A stretch of DNA of 64,000 bases from Chaetoderma sp. LZ-2023a (GCA_034401795.1 CM067366.1:74194518-74258517); one strand, 5' to 3'; counted from the first letter of the stretch, positions 35,338 through 46,139 are shown. The notes: a model not told the origin generated them from the sequence alone. Translations and numbers: made by a program.

Positions 35338-35442
35338 TAGGCTGTTGAATATTTTAAAACTAATTTGCCTGGGCGATGTTGCTGCCTACGGCACAAACGG
35401 CGCCCAGTCAAAGTAGTTTCAAAATATTCAACAGAATGTTTA
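35338..35442 (+). repeat. Hairpin MITE core
   Basis: Both arms present: GGCTGTTGAATATTTTAAAA..GGGCGATGTTGCTGCC, a TACGGCACAA loop, then CGGCGCCCAGTCAAAGTAG..AAAATATTCAACAG. Confidence 0.8.
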
Positions 35443-35449
35443 GTAAATA

Positions 35450-36390
35450 GTATATCCATCAAAGGCATACCATTCGTACACTTGACGAACCCTTAAATGT
35501 TTATAGCGGGGCTAGATACGTTGACCTTTCATTTGGATTGTAAAGTCAGCCTACATGTGACGTCATATACTTTAGTGTCAGAACGGAAATCTCTATTGTA
35601 GAAGACTGGCGTAAAAGTTATTTCCACACATTTCCCGTAGGATTTTTAGGTCTATGAACACGACATTAACTTGAAGCTCAGAGAAAAAAGATTATTATAC
35701 AAACAAAGACGATTTATAATGCAAATAACATATATACTCGAACTGTCAATAAGTACACTTTACGAGCACGTATCATCTAGTCACCTCTCTCCAGAAGCAC
35801 ATTACATACTTCGTTACAGATATCATTAAAAGATCGAAAATACAACTGGGCTTTTGGTATGTTATTACCTGATCAAAGTGGATGTGGAAAATACAGTTCA
35901 ATCCAGGTGCACGACATAAACCGGCCTGGTATGTTGAACTTGCTCACTTGATTAGTGGAATGGCCATTAAAATGTCAGCGTACGGATGAGTGGGGGTGGT
36001 GGTTGTGGTGGTAGGCCCTAATGAGGTTACATGAGCGGTCAGTCAGTCGCCACAAGTTGAAATGTCGCGATCTAACGCTTGCACTACCGAATTGTCAGCA
36101 TGCCTTTTTCGTCTGAAATATGTTACTGACAGCGTTCAATGTCTCAGAATTTTGACAGATTGACAGACAGACAGTCTTTTATGTCATATTAGCCGTGTGT
36201 CGCAAAAATAAGAACCATTGTTGTTCTCCTAGACAGCGACAGCTTTCAGCACCAATATGTACAGGGTGGACATCAAGATGCGCACCTAGATGGGCGTTAA
36301 AATGCGTAGCCTCGTAAGGAGAAAAGGACAAGGTCACACGGTGTACGATAATTGACCTGACAATTAATGAACAATAACTGCCTCCAGGCA
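35450..36390. other. No supported feature
   Basis: Unique-looking sequence. No convincing exon, RNA gene or terminal repeat recognised. Confidence 0.4.
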
Positions 36391-36394
36391 GTGC

Positions 36395-36650
36395 TTCTCA
36401 TGGCATTTAAATTTTGGAGGTTCCACGGATCCCACACCTAGAAACCTATGGGTCCCAACCTGAAATCCGGCTATGGGTTGGGGTGGAGGGGTGGGGGCAA
36501 ACTGAAATTTGGGATCCCAATGCATATTTTCTCATCCATGCAAAAATTAGAGAGCACCATAGGTGCACAACTATGAGCTATGGGGGTCCCATGCTTGATT
36601 GTGTGGGTATCTTTGTGCAAAAAAAATCTATAAAATATTGAGTTGTTTCA
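36395..36650. repeat. Interspersed repeat shared with 6585-6812
   Basis: Shares TTAGAGAGCACCA, GGGGGTCC and TGTGGGTATCTTTGTGCAAA with 6585-6812 in the same order. Non-coding. Confidence 0.65.
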
Positions 36651-37109
36651 ATACAAGAACTGTTGTGAGCGTACATTGCTATTACACAACTGTGATCATG
36701 ATCACAAGAAAAATAAGGAAGATCATACATGTTTTGAAATGGAAGCCAATGGTATGCAATATCTGATTGCTCTTATTTTAATGGAGACCTATTAGGCCTA
36801 TCATATAAAGTGTGTCGTTACGACATGTAGATTACGGTCAAAAGCATTTTTCCAATTATCGAACCCAAAATCGAAAGTGGTATCTGGGATCAGTTTGACC
36901 TAGGCCTAGTACAAAATAGTTTCTAACGGTTGAACGTACCCATGCCTGGCTTGTCGTTTCTCATGACATTGCATATGTTTGGAACTCGTTCACCTTCTAG
37001 AATAAACAAATTTAGAGTGCCAATCTAATTTTTTCAAATATCTCTCTCCAACAAGACAAATGTCAAATAATCATGCGTTTCAAAGATAATAAATTCAGCC
37101 AGTCATGTC

Positions 37110-37117
37110 TATATAAG
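37110..37117 (+). promoter_or_regulatory. TATA box of gene C
   Basis: TATATAAG, 73 bases before the ATG at 37190. That leaves room for a start site near 37140 and a ~50-base 5' UTR. The flanks align with 19975-20133 upstream of gene B, where this box is mutated. Confidence 0.6.
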
Positions 37118-37189
37118 AGGTATGTTTACGTAATACTTTTGTGTCGTCTAATTTGCTGAGTGTTGCGTCGAACTCCAGATTGACTAAAG

Positions 37190-37238
37190 ATGCTATTCTT
37201 CGTGGCGTTGATAGCTTTAGCTGGGGCCGTGCCCATAG
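37190..37238 (+). CDS. Exon 1 (signal peptide) of a secreted-protein gene (gene C)
   Basis: ATG opens MLFFVALIALAGAVPI, a compact hydrophobic signal sequence, ending in phase 1 at the donor GTAAGT (37239). The upstream 150 bases, the exon and the first ~70 intron bases are paralogous to the amylase exon 1 at 20134. A 6-base insertion adds Val-Pro. The next phase-compatible exon with a good acceptor that I can find on this strand is at 56215 (G + AT gives Asp). That would make a 19-kb intron filled by a LINE with a nested DNA transposon. An undetected amylase exon is the alternative. Confidence 0.65.
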
Positions 37239-37314
37239 GTAAGTTAGAAGAACTTAATATCATCTCGGATGTGGACATAGGATTTCTTGTTTTGTATTTG
37301 TAATATTTAATTAA

Positions 37315-37510
37315 CCCTTTAACACTCATATCAGCCAAAAATGGCTTCTGCAAGAGAAGACTATTTTAGAGAATTTACCTTTGGAATGACTGGCTCGATA
37401 CCCGGGCCATTCCACTGGTAAATTGTCAAAAATAGTCTTCTCTTAGTCAGCAAATGAACATTTTCTGAGAAAGTTTAAATTTTATTGAACAAATTCGAGA
37501 ATTAAAGGGG
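37315..37510 (+). mobile_element. piggyBac-like MITE, second copy
   Basis: TTAA at 37311-37314, then CCCTTTAACACTCATATCAG, as in 20871-21061. Internal matches include AAAAATAGTCTTCTC and GAACAAAT. The right end reads TTAAAGGGGTAA, so the right TTAA has mutated. Confidence 0.6.
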
Positions 37511-37861
37511 TAAACTCAGACATATTCACATGCATGCCATAAGCACGTCAAAATTATGAACACAAGGGTAGACGTATAATCTTTAAAATTAGGTTATGAT
37601 AATTATTTCATACCTATGTAGTGATAAGGTTTTATTTTAGCAACATTCCTATAATCAACTATCCCGTTGATTTTCACTGCTAGCTGCTTTCCTGATACTA
37701 GAATATTATTAGATCAACCATTATCACCCATCTCCTTGGAAATGGAGGGATTCGATCTGTCCCGAGTTCGTTAATACGCCAAATGTTACCTGACGTCACA
37801 ATCAAAATGACGTAAATCTGTCTGTCTTGAAGGTGCCAACAGTCCATGACGAGGGCGAATG

Positions 37862-37925
37862 TATCATATGCCTTTGATTAAGTTATAATTTAATAAACAT
37901 TATGTTGAATATTTTGAAATTTTGA
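37862..37925 (+). repeat. Left-half fragment of the hairpin MITE
   Basis: AATAAACATTATGTTGAATATTTTGAAA matches the approach to the left core arm, then stops. A CGTCACAATCAAAATGACGT block lies just upstream (37794-37812). Key run limited to TGTTGAATATTTTGAAA. Confidence 0.65.
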
Positions 37926-37957
37926 ATTCAATCACTGTGATATTTATTAATATTACA

Positions 37958-37983
37958 ACAACAACAACAACACCAACAACACC

Positions 37984-38024
<41 letters not shown>

Positions 38025-38066
38025 ATAATAATAATAATAATAATAATAATAATTATTATCATTATA

Positions 38067-38156
<90 letters not shown>

Positions 38157-38157
38157 G
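37958..38157. repeat. Compound (CAA)n(AAT)n(ATT)n microsatellite
   Basis: (CAA)n to 38022, (AAT)n to 38052, then (TTA)n to 38157 with a few C substitutions. The (AAT)n and (ATT)n parts can pair with each other. It lies directly 5' of the CR1-like LINE. Confidence 0.95.
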
Positions 38158-38342
38158 TTATCTGTGTATTTCTGCAACACTTGGTCAATCGAATCTAAGA
38201 GAGAGAATTGTGAAAGATATCGGAGTTTTTGTTTTTGTTCAGTATATTTAGTACTTTCAAAGAGATAGTGTTTATATTTTCTTTGATCATGTCTATGCAA
38301 TGAGACCTATGCCTCGTAACGTACTCTCACCACGTGTCAAAT

Positions 38343-38470
38343 CCAGATAAACAAACACTAATTATAGGATCATCTATAATAAAGAGAATTAACGAAAACG
38401 GCTTGGATACTCGTGTACAAGTTATGTGCTGTAGAGGCGCCCATATACTGGACATTCTGGAGGTCCTATA
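38343..38470 (+). pseudogene. LINE C ORF1, 5' piece (esterase-like)
   Basis: Reads LIIGSSIIKRINENG, DTRVQVMCCRGAHILDILEV, with GxS near the start as in the SGNH hydrolase-like domain of CR1/L2 ORF1 proteins. It is cut by the transposon at 38471 and continues in the same frame from 45200 (one TSD copy removed). An upstream frameshift separates it from its probable N-terminus. Confidence 0.75.
38464..38470. other. 7-bp target-site duplication, left (TCCTATA)
   Basis: Identical to 45193-45199. Keeping one copy joins the two LINE halves in frame. Confidence 0.9.
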
Positions 38471-38795
38471 GTCAGGAGGCACATTGACGAAAATGTGCCT
38501 GGAAAAATCTTTGCTAAACTTTTTGAGTAGAATTTGGAAACTGGTCCAGATGTTTAACAGATAGGTCTGCGATCATAAAAATCATTGTTTCCACCTCTGC
38601 ATTTTTTGTATGGCGGCCATCTTGGATTTCAAAATGGCCGCCTTTCGAAAGTGAATTTTGACTATAACTGTCATTCTAGGCAAGATAGAAGCAAGATTCT
38701 ACTGTTTAATCCCATATATTGGAGGCCTGAGAGTTCAGCATTCATATTTGTTATCAAGTAGGATGGTGACTCTCTTGACACTGTCTTGAATAGAT
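38471..38795 (+). repeat. Left terminal inverted repeat
   Basis: About 220-320 bp related to the reverse complement of the right end. It contains the internal palindrome GGCGGCCAT(13)ATGGCCGCC at about 38613-38643. Confidence 0.85.
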
Positions 38796-38827
38796 AATAA
38801 TAATAAAAAAAAAAATAATAATAAAAA

Positions 38828-39129
38828 AATTTCATAATCGGCGACCATTTTGTATTCCAAGTGGGTCACCATCCTACTGGATAACTAATATGAATACTGA
38901 ACCCCTCGGCCTCCAACTTTATGTCATCATGCTTCTATCTTGTCTAGAAGGTGAGTTACAGTCGAAACTCTGTATCAAACGGCAGTCATCTTGAAATCCA
39001 ATATGGCCGCCATGCCAAAAATGCGTAGGAGAAAACAGTACTTTTTATGACAGCGGATCTACCTGCTAAGCATCTGGGTCAGTTTCTAAGTTCTACTCAA
39101 ATGGTTTAGCAAAAATCTTTGCTGTGGTT
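38828..39129 (-). repeat. Inverted second copy of the left TIR
   Basis: Its reverse complement runs GCTAAACCATTTGAGTAGAA, GGCATGGCGGCCATATTGG, AGACAAGATAGAAGCATGAT and AGTAGGATGGTGAC, following 38500-38770. The terminal GTCAGGAGGCA is missing. The left end can therefore fold into a ~300-bp stem. Confidence 0.8.
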
Positions 39130-39400
39130 TGTCTCGCCTGCGAAGCAGAAAGCGAGACATAGGTATCACTTTTCCGACCGCGATGATGACAACAACGACA
39201 ACAATGTTAAGTCTTTGCATTTAGCTGTGCTTTACTGAATATCTCTCAGAAGTCCTTCATCCGATTTCAACAAAACTTGGATACATGGTTGCCTATAATG
39301 TTCTGAAGGTGCACAATTAATTTGTGGTCAAAATGTCAAAGGTCATGATGACCTTGCTGAAAGTCTTTAGGTTTATCGACAATGAGCGGCATGCGAGACA
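39130..39400 (+). mobile_element. MITE-like insertion inside the transposon
   Basis: Ends TGTCTCGCCTGC and GCATGCGAGACA are inverted repeats. The body is non-coding and contains GGTCAAAATGTCAAAGGTCA. It lies between the left repeats and the transposase frame. Confidence 0.6.
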
Positions 39401-39495
39401 TTTGGTTCCTAGGAACTCTTGTTTAAAATCGAATTACAGTCTTTGAGGATATTTTCATAGTATTTAACTCAGATGTACTATGTTTGTTTTTCAGG

Positions 39496-42400
39496 ATGAA
39501 TGAAAATATGGATACGATTCAAACTGCAACAACGCTTAGCACCAGGGAACGGGTGACTCCCTCTGACATTGAATGGGAAAAATGCTTCATTTGTCAAGAA
39601 ACAAAGTACCCCAAGAAGAACAGTAAACTATCAAAGGGGACACCCGATGGTAGTGCACGTTTACTTGAATGTGCCAGTCAGCGAGAAAAGTTCAATGATA
39701 TTAAATATTTAGATACTCTAGATCGTTTGAAAATAGTGGACCTCAAAGCGTGTGAGAAAGATTCCCTTTGGCATCGATCTTGCTATAGTGACTTCACAAA
39801 CCAGGGACATATAGACCGACTAAAGAAACGATGTCCGGGAGATATTCCTCCAGCGTCCACTGTAGAAGGAAACACTTCAGCTGGCGAAACATCTACCGAA
39901 AGATGTTCGAGAAGATCGGTTGAATCGTCAGTTGACTGGGAAGTGTGTATATTCTGCCAGGCGCACATTGCTGGTGTTAAATTAAATCAGGTTCAAATAC
40001 TGAGAACATCTGCCAGAATACTTAAATGTGCCGAGAATGATAGACTGTTGGGATGCAGATTCACTGGTATACATGACCTGATAGCAGCCGAAGGGAAGTA
40101 CCATCTAAAATGCTATTCCAAGTTTCTGCGAGACCATTCCAGACAAGACAGCAGTGACGACCAGGAAACTAGTCCACATGTGATTTGCTTTGAAAGTGTA
40201 ATGACTGATCTACGTAGAGATATTGCTCGAGGACATGTTTACTCATTAAGAACTATATGGAGCAAGTACACAGATTTGCTCTCTGATTTTGATATAGAAC
40301 CTGACGTGTACAGGAGCAATAAGTTCAAAGAGCGTATTCAAAACCAATTAAGAGACCAAGTGTCATTTGTCCAACCGTTGAATCCTACAGAGTCCCAGTT
40401 GATAATTCCATCAGAATTAGCAGATGTAGCATTACACTCGACAGTAGCAGATCTTCTGGACGGGGAGGCGAGGCAACAAATTAGAACAGACAATATCTCC
40501 AGAGAAGTAGACTACGAGAATGAGATGTTAAGCTGGCTCTTCCGAGTAGCAGTCAAAGTACACAGTGACATTAAACATATAACAGGACATGAATATATCG
40601 GTGGTATTGACGTTGATCATGCTAAGGCAGTCATTCCCGCAAGCTTGTACCTGTTTATTCGGCTTCTATGCGAAGGAGAAATGGCTCTGGAGGAAGACAG
40701 TGAGACGGGAAATCGTGTCAGGGGCAGAATCCTTAGTATCTGCCAAGACATAGTTTACATGGTATCTGATGGCCGAAAGCTTACACCTAAGCATATTGGT
40801 CTGGCTCTAACTGTTCATCAAGCTACCCGATCCAAAGAACTTATTCAGTTGCTCCATGCAGCCGGACATTGTGTGTCTTATGATACAGTTCGTAGAATAG
40901 ACAATTCCATTGCCAATGATACACTTAAAAGCTATCGAGATCATGGGGAAATCTTTATCCCTCGTAACTTCACTCCGTCTAGTAATCTGGGTTATGTTAG
41001 ATTTTCCGACGACAATATTGACATAAATGAGGAGACTCTGAGTGGGATGGGAACATTCCATGCGACCCAGTATGCTGCGTTGAGGAGAAAGGCGCCACAA
41101 GAACCAACTGCCCAGATGCAGATAGAGCTGAGTTCATCTAGGGTACTTGATTTGAAAGTACCATCAGAACTTCATGAGCTTCAAGATGCACACATGAGTA
41201 CGGATAATCCAGAACCAACATTTCAGTTAACAATTCCACATGCTTTCTATGAGCCTGATAAAGAACAAATTAAAAAGGCAATTTAATTGGACATGGCATG
41301 GATACTTTCTCCTCAAGTAAATCCTGATAACCAAGTAATTCTTGGATGGAGTGGATTTAACCAACATATTGTGAAGAATAATCCACCCGAAACTGAGATT
41401 CATCCTCTACCGATAATTAATGCACCAGCCCATGATTTTGACGCTATATGGACAGTTATGAAGAGAACTGAAGCAACGACAAAGCAACTGCAGGAAAAAT
41501 ACACAATTATCACGTTCGATGAACAACTTTACAGTAAGGCCAAGATGTTGCAATGGGCAAAAGCTGACAACTGCGAGGATTTTGTCATTATGCTTGGAGG
41601 TTTCCACACACAAATGAACTTTTCAACAGTAATCGGTCAGTACATGGAAAGTTCAGGACTCACAGACATCTGGGTAAAGAGCGGCATCTATGGAGAGAAT
41701 ACAGCTGAGAATATTCTTAAAGGAAAGATATGGTACAGAGTTATCCGTGCTCATAAGTTGACAGTTGATGCTTTGTGGCGAATTCTCTGGCCTCACTTTA
41801 CTTTATGGGTGGAACAGAATGGCAAAGTCCTGGACGAGCAGCTTACAGAGTTCACTAGTGAAATAGCAGAAGGTTTCATGCAAAATGATAACGACATGAT
41901 TGAAGCATCTCTTGATGGATTTCTGTGTCGAGTAGAACAGGCAACAGCTCTTCTTGAAGAATTTGACAAAGAAAGATGCGACAATGCCACTTTCAAGTAC
42001 TGGAGAACGTACATGCACATGGTGGCAATTCTGCTCAGATTTACACGTGCTATTCGAGATGGTGACTGGTTGCTCTATCTGTCAGCATTTGCCGAGATGT
42101 TGCCATGGTTTGCTGCTTTTGATCATGTAAATTACTTCAGATGGGGTGCTATCTTCTTGGCTGATATGAAACTTCTGCAACATACAGCCCCAGAAGTTTA
42201 CCAAGGATTCCTGAATGGTGACTTTGTGACTAAAGAGACATCTAGTAGGTTTAATCAGATTTCGGATGACCAAGCACTAGAACACGTGAACAGAGTTGGG
42301 AAGATAGCTGGATGTTTGATTGGCATCACATGAACCGATTCAGCAAGAGACCGTTGGTGTCTCACATACAGTGAGAGAGCACGACTATCAGAAAGCACCA

Positions 42401-44256
42401 AGGCAATGTTTGGGATATCAAATGTTGCCGATGAAGATGAAGAGACACAGCACAAGGACTTTGGCCCAAAGCGCATGATAAGAGATGAGACAGATGTAAA
42501 TGAACTGGTTGATTTATTCAAACACTTCAATGTTTTTGATCGTGATTCTCAAGATCTCATTTCAATTACCACTGGTGATGTTGCAGGTGCAGATGTGAAG
42601 AATGATTTACTCTCAGCAGAGAACATTGGGATGGATCTTGTCAATAATTTTGTGGAACATCGATTGATCAGCAAGACGGTAAAGTTTCATGATCGTATCA
42701 CTCAGCGAAAGCTGAAAACTTTTGAAAATATGTACTCAGTAAGTGTCTGTGTTGACAAACAGAGAGCTGTTAGTATTAAGGCTGACCGAGACCTCTTCCG
42801 ACGGGTGATCGTTGCTCTTGAATCAGGGCGCGAAGTTGACATCGATACATTGCTGGAGCATGAGCTGTCTCCTGTACCACTTTCTTTGGCCAATATAGAT
42901 CAGACCCTGAGATATCCAATGAATAAAGCAGACCTTGGTAAAATCTTGGAGCAAGGCCTAGCCGAAAATCAGCCACCAGTCAATCTTGAATCAGTATGTA
43001 CCATTGTTGATGGAATGGCAGTAATTCAATCTCTTGGTAATAAGTCTGAAGAAAAGACATTCGGGGAATGGAGTGATAATTTCCAAAAGGATGTGAATTC
43101 GCAGTTTTCTGAATCCTGTAAAAGGGTTGACATCGTCTTCGACAGGTACCAAGAAATGTCAGTTAAGGAAGGAACTCGCGTCAAGCGGTCTCGTGGTAAG
43201 GGCAAAGGAATCAAATGCATGGTACAAAGCAAAGATCACAAAATTTCATCCTGGGACCGGTTCATCGCACTCGATGAGAATAAAGCAAGCCTTGTGAACT
43301 TCCTTTGTACTGAACTTAGATATACTCACCAGTCAGTAGCTAACAGAGAACTCGTACTCAGTGGTGGATTTACAGACCCAAAGGAAGCTTGGTCATCTAC
43401 TTGTAGGGACACGTCAAACCTCAGTTCAATCCAGGAATAGGCGGATACCCGCATTATATTACATGCACAGAATGCCAAGTCATCAGGATTTAAGCAAGTA
43501 AATGTAATTTGCCGTGACACGGACGTTTTAGTGCTCTTAGTCGCGCACCTGCCTAGACTATGTGAACATGCTTGGATGCAAGCTGGAACTGCCAAACGGA
43601 AACGATACATCCCAATACATAGGATTGTCATAAGTGCTGAAACGCGTATGTCACTTCTCGCTTGCCATGCTATATCCGGATGTGACACGACTAGTCAGTT
43701 TGTAGGCATCAGGAAACAAACAGCTTGGAAGGTCTTACTCATGTGTCCTCAACTTCTTGAACAGCTAGGTGATGACAAAATTCCTACCAATCAAGTACTC
43801 GATGACGCAGAAGCATTTGTATGTAAACTCTATGACACGTCCACGACATCAAGGTCAATACAGGAAATTCGGAGTGCATCATTTCGTGCACAACGAAGCA
43901 TTGACTCTCTACCACCAACACAAGATGCACTACATCAACATATCAGAAGAGCACACTATCAGACTTACATCTGGAAAAGAGCAGTGGAACCTTGCCCATA
44001 TCTACCCCTACCAGAAGACAGTGGGTGGCTTCTAGCACCAGACAAGAACAATTTGATACCGAGACTCCTCACATCAGAACCAGTTTTGGCAGCATGTCTG
44101 GATTTGACAACTTGCGGTTGTTCTGCATCAGAGAGGCGTTGCGCAACACGAAGATGCAAATGCACTAAGTTGAACCTCTCATGTACAAAGGCGTGTGCGT
44201 GTAAATCCATGTGCCGTAATCCCACAGCATTAGATAACCATGATGACGGAATATGA
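39496..44256 (+). pseudogene. Transposase-PIN nuclease-CXC fusion, three in-frame stops
   Basis: One frame of 1586 codons runs without frameshift from ATG 39496, just after an acceptor-like TTTGTTTTTCAG. Only three stops break it: TAA 41284 (codon 597), TGA 42331 (946) and TAG 43438 (1315). N-terminal duplicated metal-binding-like motifs: CFIC at 30 to HRSC at 93, and CIFC at 151 to HLKC at 203. The middle has acidic and His blocks suggestive of a transposase core: DDNIDIN at 505, GGFHTQMNF with H704, and SDDQALEHVNR with E929. An XPG/FEN-like PIN segment follows: ADTRIILHA at 1316, CRDTDVLVLL with D1341 and D1343, SGCDTTS with D1397. The C-terminus (1540-1577) is a CXC-type cysteine cluster. 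Domain names rest on motif memory. Confidence 0.8.
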
Positions 44257-44551
44257 GTGAAACATTCAGAGTCTACCTGTATGATATATCTGCCGCTAAA
44301 TGTTTCAATCAGTACGAGAGTAATTATTTTTTACTAAACTGAATTTATTGCCAATAGTAGGTAGTGTGTAGCCAACTAACTCAGAAATGTGGGAGTGAGC
44401 CCAAATTCCTAGCCATGCTTAGAATACAAGACATCGTCAAAATTAGCATTAACCATCCTGAAATCGTAGATGGTTGCCATTGTAATTGATAAACAATATG
44501 CATATAAGACTCATAATTCCCGACTAGTGTCTTTGTTATAAGTGTCTTCAT

Positions 44552-44699
44552 TGTCTTGTCGTTGTTCGTGCCCGCGGTCTTCGGGGATATAAATAGACAA
44601 GGCGTGAGAAAGAGGTGAGCTGCTTTTTGTTGTCTTGTCATTGTTCGTGCCCGCGGTCTTCGGGGATATAAATAGACAAGGCGTGAGAAAGATGTGAGT
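44552..44699 (+). promoter_or_regulatory. Tandemly duplicated TATA-containing segment
   Basis: A ~70-bp block occurs twice with a 79-bp period. Each copy has TATAAATA (44588-44595 and 44667-44674) after CCGCGGTCTTCGGGGA. Read on the + strand it would fire outward through the right TIR into the LINE. Promoter activity is inferred from motif only. Confidence 0.45.
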
Positions 44700-44749
44700 T
44701 ACTCGCTGTCCTGTCAACTTTTAAAATGTGTGTGCTGTGCTTGGTAAAA

Positions 44750-45192
44750 CTAGGTCCTGAATCACGGCCATATTGAAATCCAAGATTGTCATCAACTTGA
44801 CATGTGGATATAGACCCCAGACCTTTGCTTGCGACATGCTTAGAAGGCGTGATATTGTCAAAACAATGTTCTGAATGGTGGCCATATTGAAATCCAAGTT
44901 GGCCGCCATTATACGATATAAGAAATAGAACCATTGGAATTCTCAAGGGCAAAAATGCTGGTATAGACACCGGAACTATGCTTCTAGCTGTCGTAGAAAC
45001 CGAGATATTGTCAAAACAGTGTTCCATAAGGCGGCCATCTTGAAATCAAAGATGGCCGCCATACCAAAAAAATGTCGACGTGGAAACAGGTCTTTTTACA
45101 ATCAGGGACATATTTTCTGAACACTTGGCTTTGTTTCCACATTCTACTCAAAAAGTTTAGCAAAAAATTTTTTCCCATACCTGCCTCCTGAC
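44750..45192 (-). repeat. Right terminal inverted repeat with internal direct repeats
   Basis: The outer ~220 bp mirror the left end. Inward, a ~145-bp unit (GATATTGTCAAAACAnTGTT, GGCGGCCATnTTGAAATC) is repeated about three times at 44770, 44870 and 45010. Confidence 0.8.
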
Positions 45193-45199
45193 TCCTATA
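45193..45199. other. 7-bp target-site duplication, right (TCCTATA)
   Basis: Identical to 38464-38470 and adjacent to the TIR end TGCCTCCTGAC. Confidence 0.9.
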
Positions 45200-45805
45200 C
45201 GCTATAGACCTCCAGAACTATACCAATATAATAGTGATGGCGGGAACAAACAATCCGGACAGCCCTATCGGTGACGCGCTCAGCGATATGGAGAATTTAG
45301 TGCGTTCCATTCACTCACTGGCACCTCAGTGCAATTTGTATATTTGCCAGCTGTGTCCCCGTGGAGACAATCCTAAGCCGCACGAATTCACCAGGCAATT
45401 CAACAGACATCTGGATGTTCGGGCTCATTTCCTGGACTTCACACTGATTGAATCGGCAGAACTATTCTATTCGCATAGCAGGCCAGGTGTAATAGACAAT
45501 TCTCTGTTTTTTGCAGACAAGCTGCACATCAACGAAAGCGGATCAACCATACTAGTCCATTGTATCAACGAGTACATAAACATTCTGAGAAACTCGGAAT
45601 GTAAATTTTGCGCAGAGCCAAACCATAAGTCGTCAATATGTCGTCACGGTCGGCCTGTTCAGTATTACAAATGTAACGGTTACGGACACAAAGAAAATCG
45701 ATGTCCTGGACACTAATGGTTCGGCCAGGAAGAAGTGCCAACGCTAAGCAAACACTGCAAATTAAATAGTCGTGATGCTACATGGCCAAATTACTTGAAC
45801 TCGGA

Positions 45806-45869
<64 letters not shown>

Positions 45870-46061
45870 TCTGTCTATCGTACACTACCTACTTACAATG
45901 TGTCAATCAGTAACAGATTCGATTTGTTAAATGATATTGCTGATGACGCAATTAGTAATACCGCAATAGAGGATGGCCACACAGTTACTCATTCATCATC
46001 AAATCCTATTGTCTTAGCAACTGCTACTGCTAATTTTTCTGATGCTCAGGACACCGATGGC

Positions 46062-46116
<55 letters not shown>

Positions 46117-46139
46117 TTGCTCATGACACAATGCCGTAA
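45200..46139 (+). pseudogene. LINE C ORF1, 3' piece (esterase end, zinc knuckles, poly-Asn)
   Basis: Continues the esterase-like frame: NYTNIIVMAGTNN, then ADKLHINESGS with the Asp/His pair expected near the end of SGNH hydrolases. CCHC-like knuckles follow (CKFCAEPNHKSSIC and an altered YKCNGYGHKENRC). A TAA at 45714 interrupts the same frame, which resumes through a (AAT)n-encoded poly-Asn tract and NRFDLLND, a motif common in CR1/L2 ORF1 proteins. A ~175-bp segment ending in a second (AAT)n is duplicated at about 45950-46115 and 46135-46295. Confidence 0.75.

Larger units (their letters stand above)
38471..45192 (+). mobile_element. 6.7-kb DNA transposon with PIN-nuclease-fused transposase, superfamily unassigned
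   Basis: Terminal inverted repeats begin GTCAGGAGGCA at both ends (38471 rightward, 45192 leftward) and stay alignable for over 200 bp, including GCTAAACTTTTTGAGTAGAA and TATGGCGGCCATCTT. Flanked by the exact 7-bp duplication TCCTATA. It carries one long + strand frame (39496-44256). From memory the zinc-finger-like start, transposase-like middle and XPG-like nuclease recall large eukaryotic DNA transposons such as Academ, but those make 3-4-bp duplications, so this could be another or an unnamed lineage. Confidence 0.9.

Noticed and set aside
37922..38300. Poly-Thr/Asn/Tyr and Cys/Ile frames
   Set aside because: Compound (CAA)n(AAT)n(ATT)n microsatellite.
39783..44225. Several 60-120-codon minus-strand frames
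   Set aside because: Antisense shadows of the long transposase frame.
44381..45027. Minus-strand frames of 62-129 codons with repeated LFISPKTAG-like or LTPCLFISP peptide
   Set aside because: They reflect the 79-bp tandem duplication and TIR sub-repeats.
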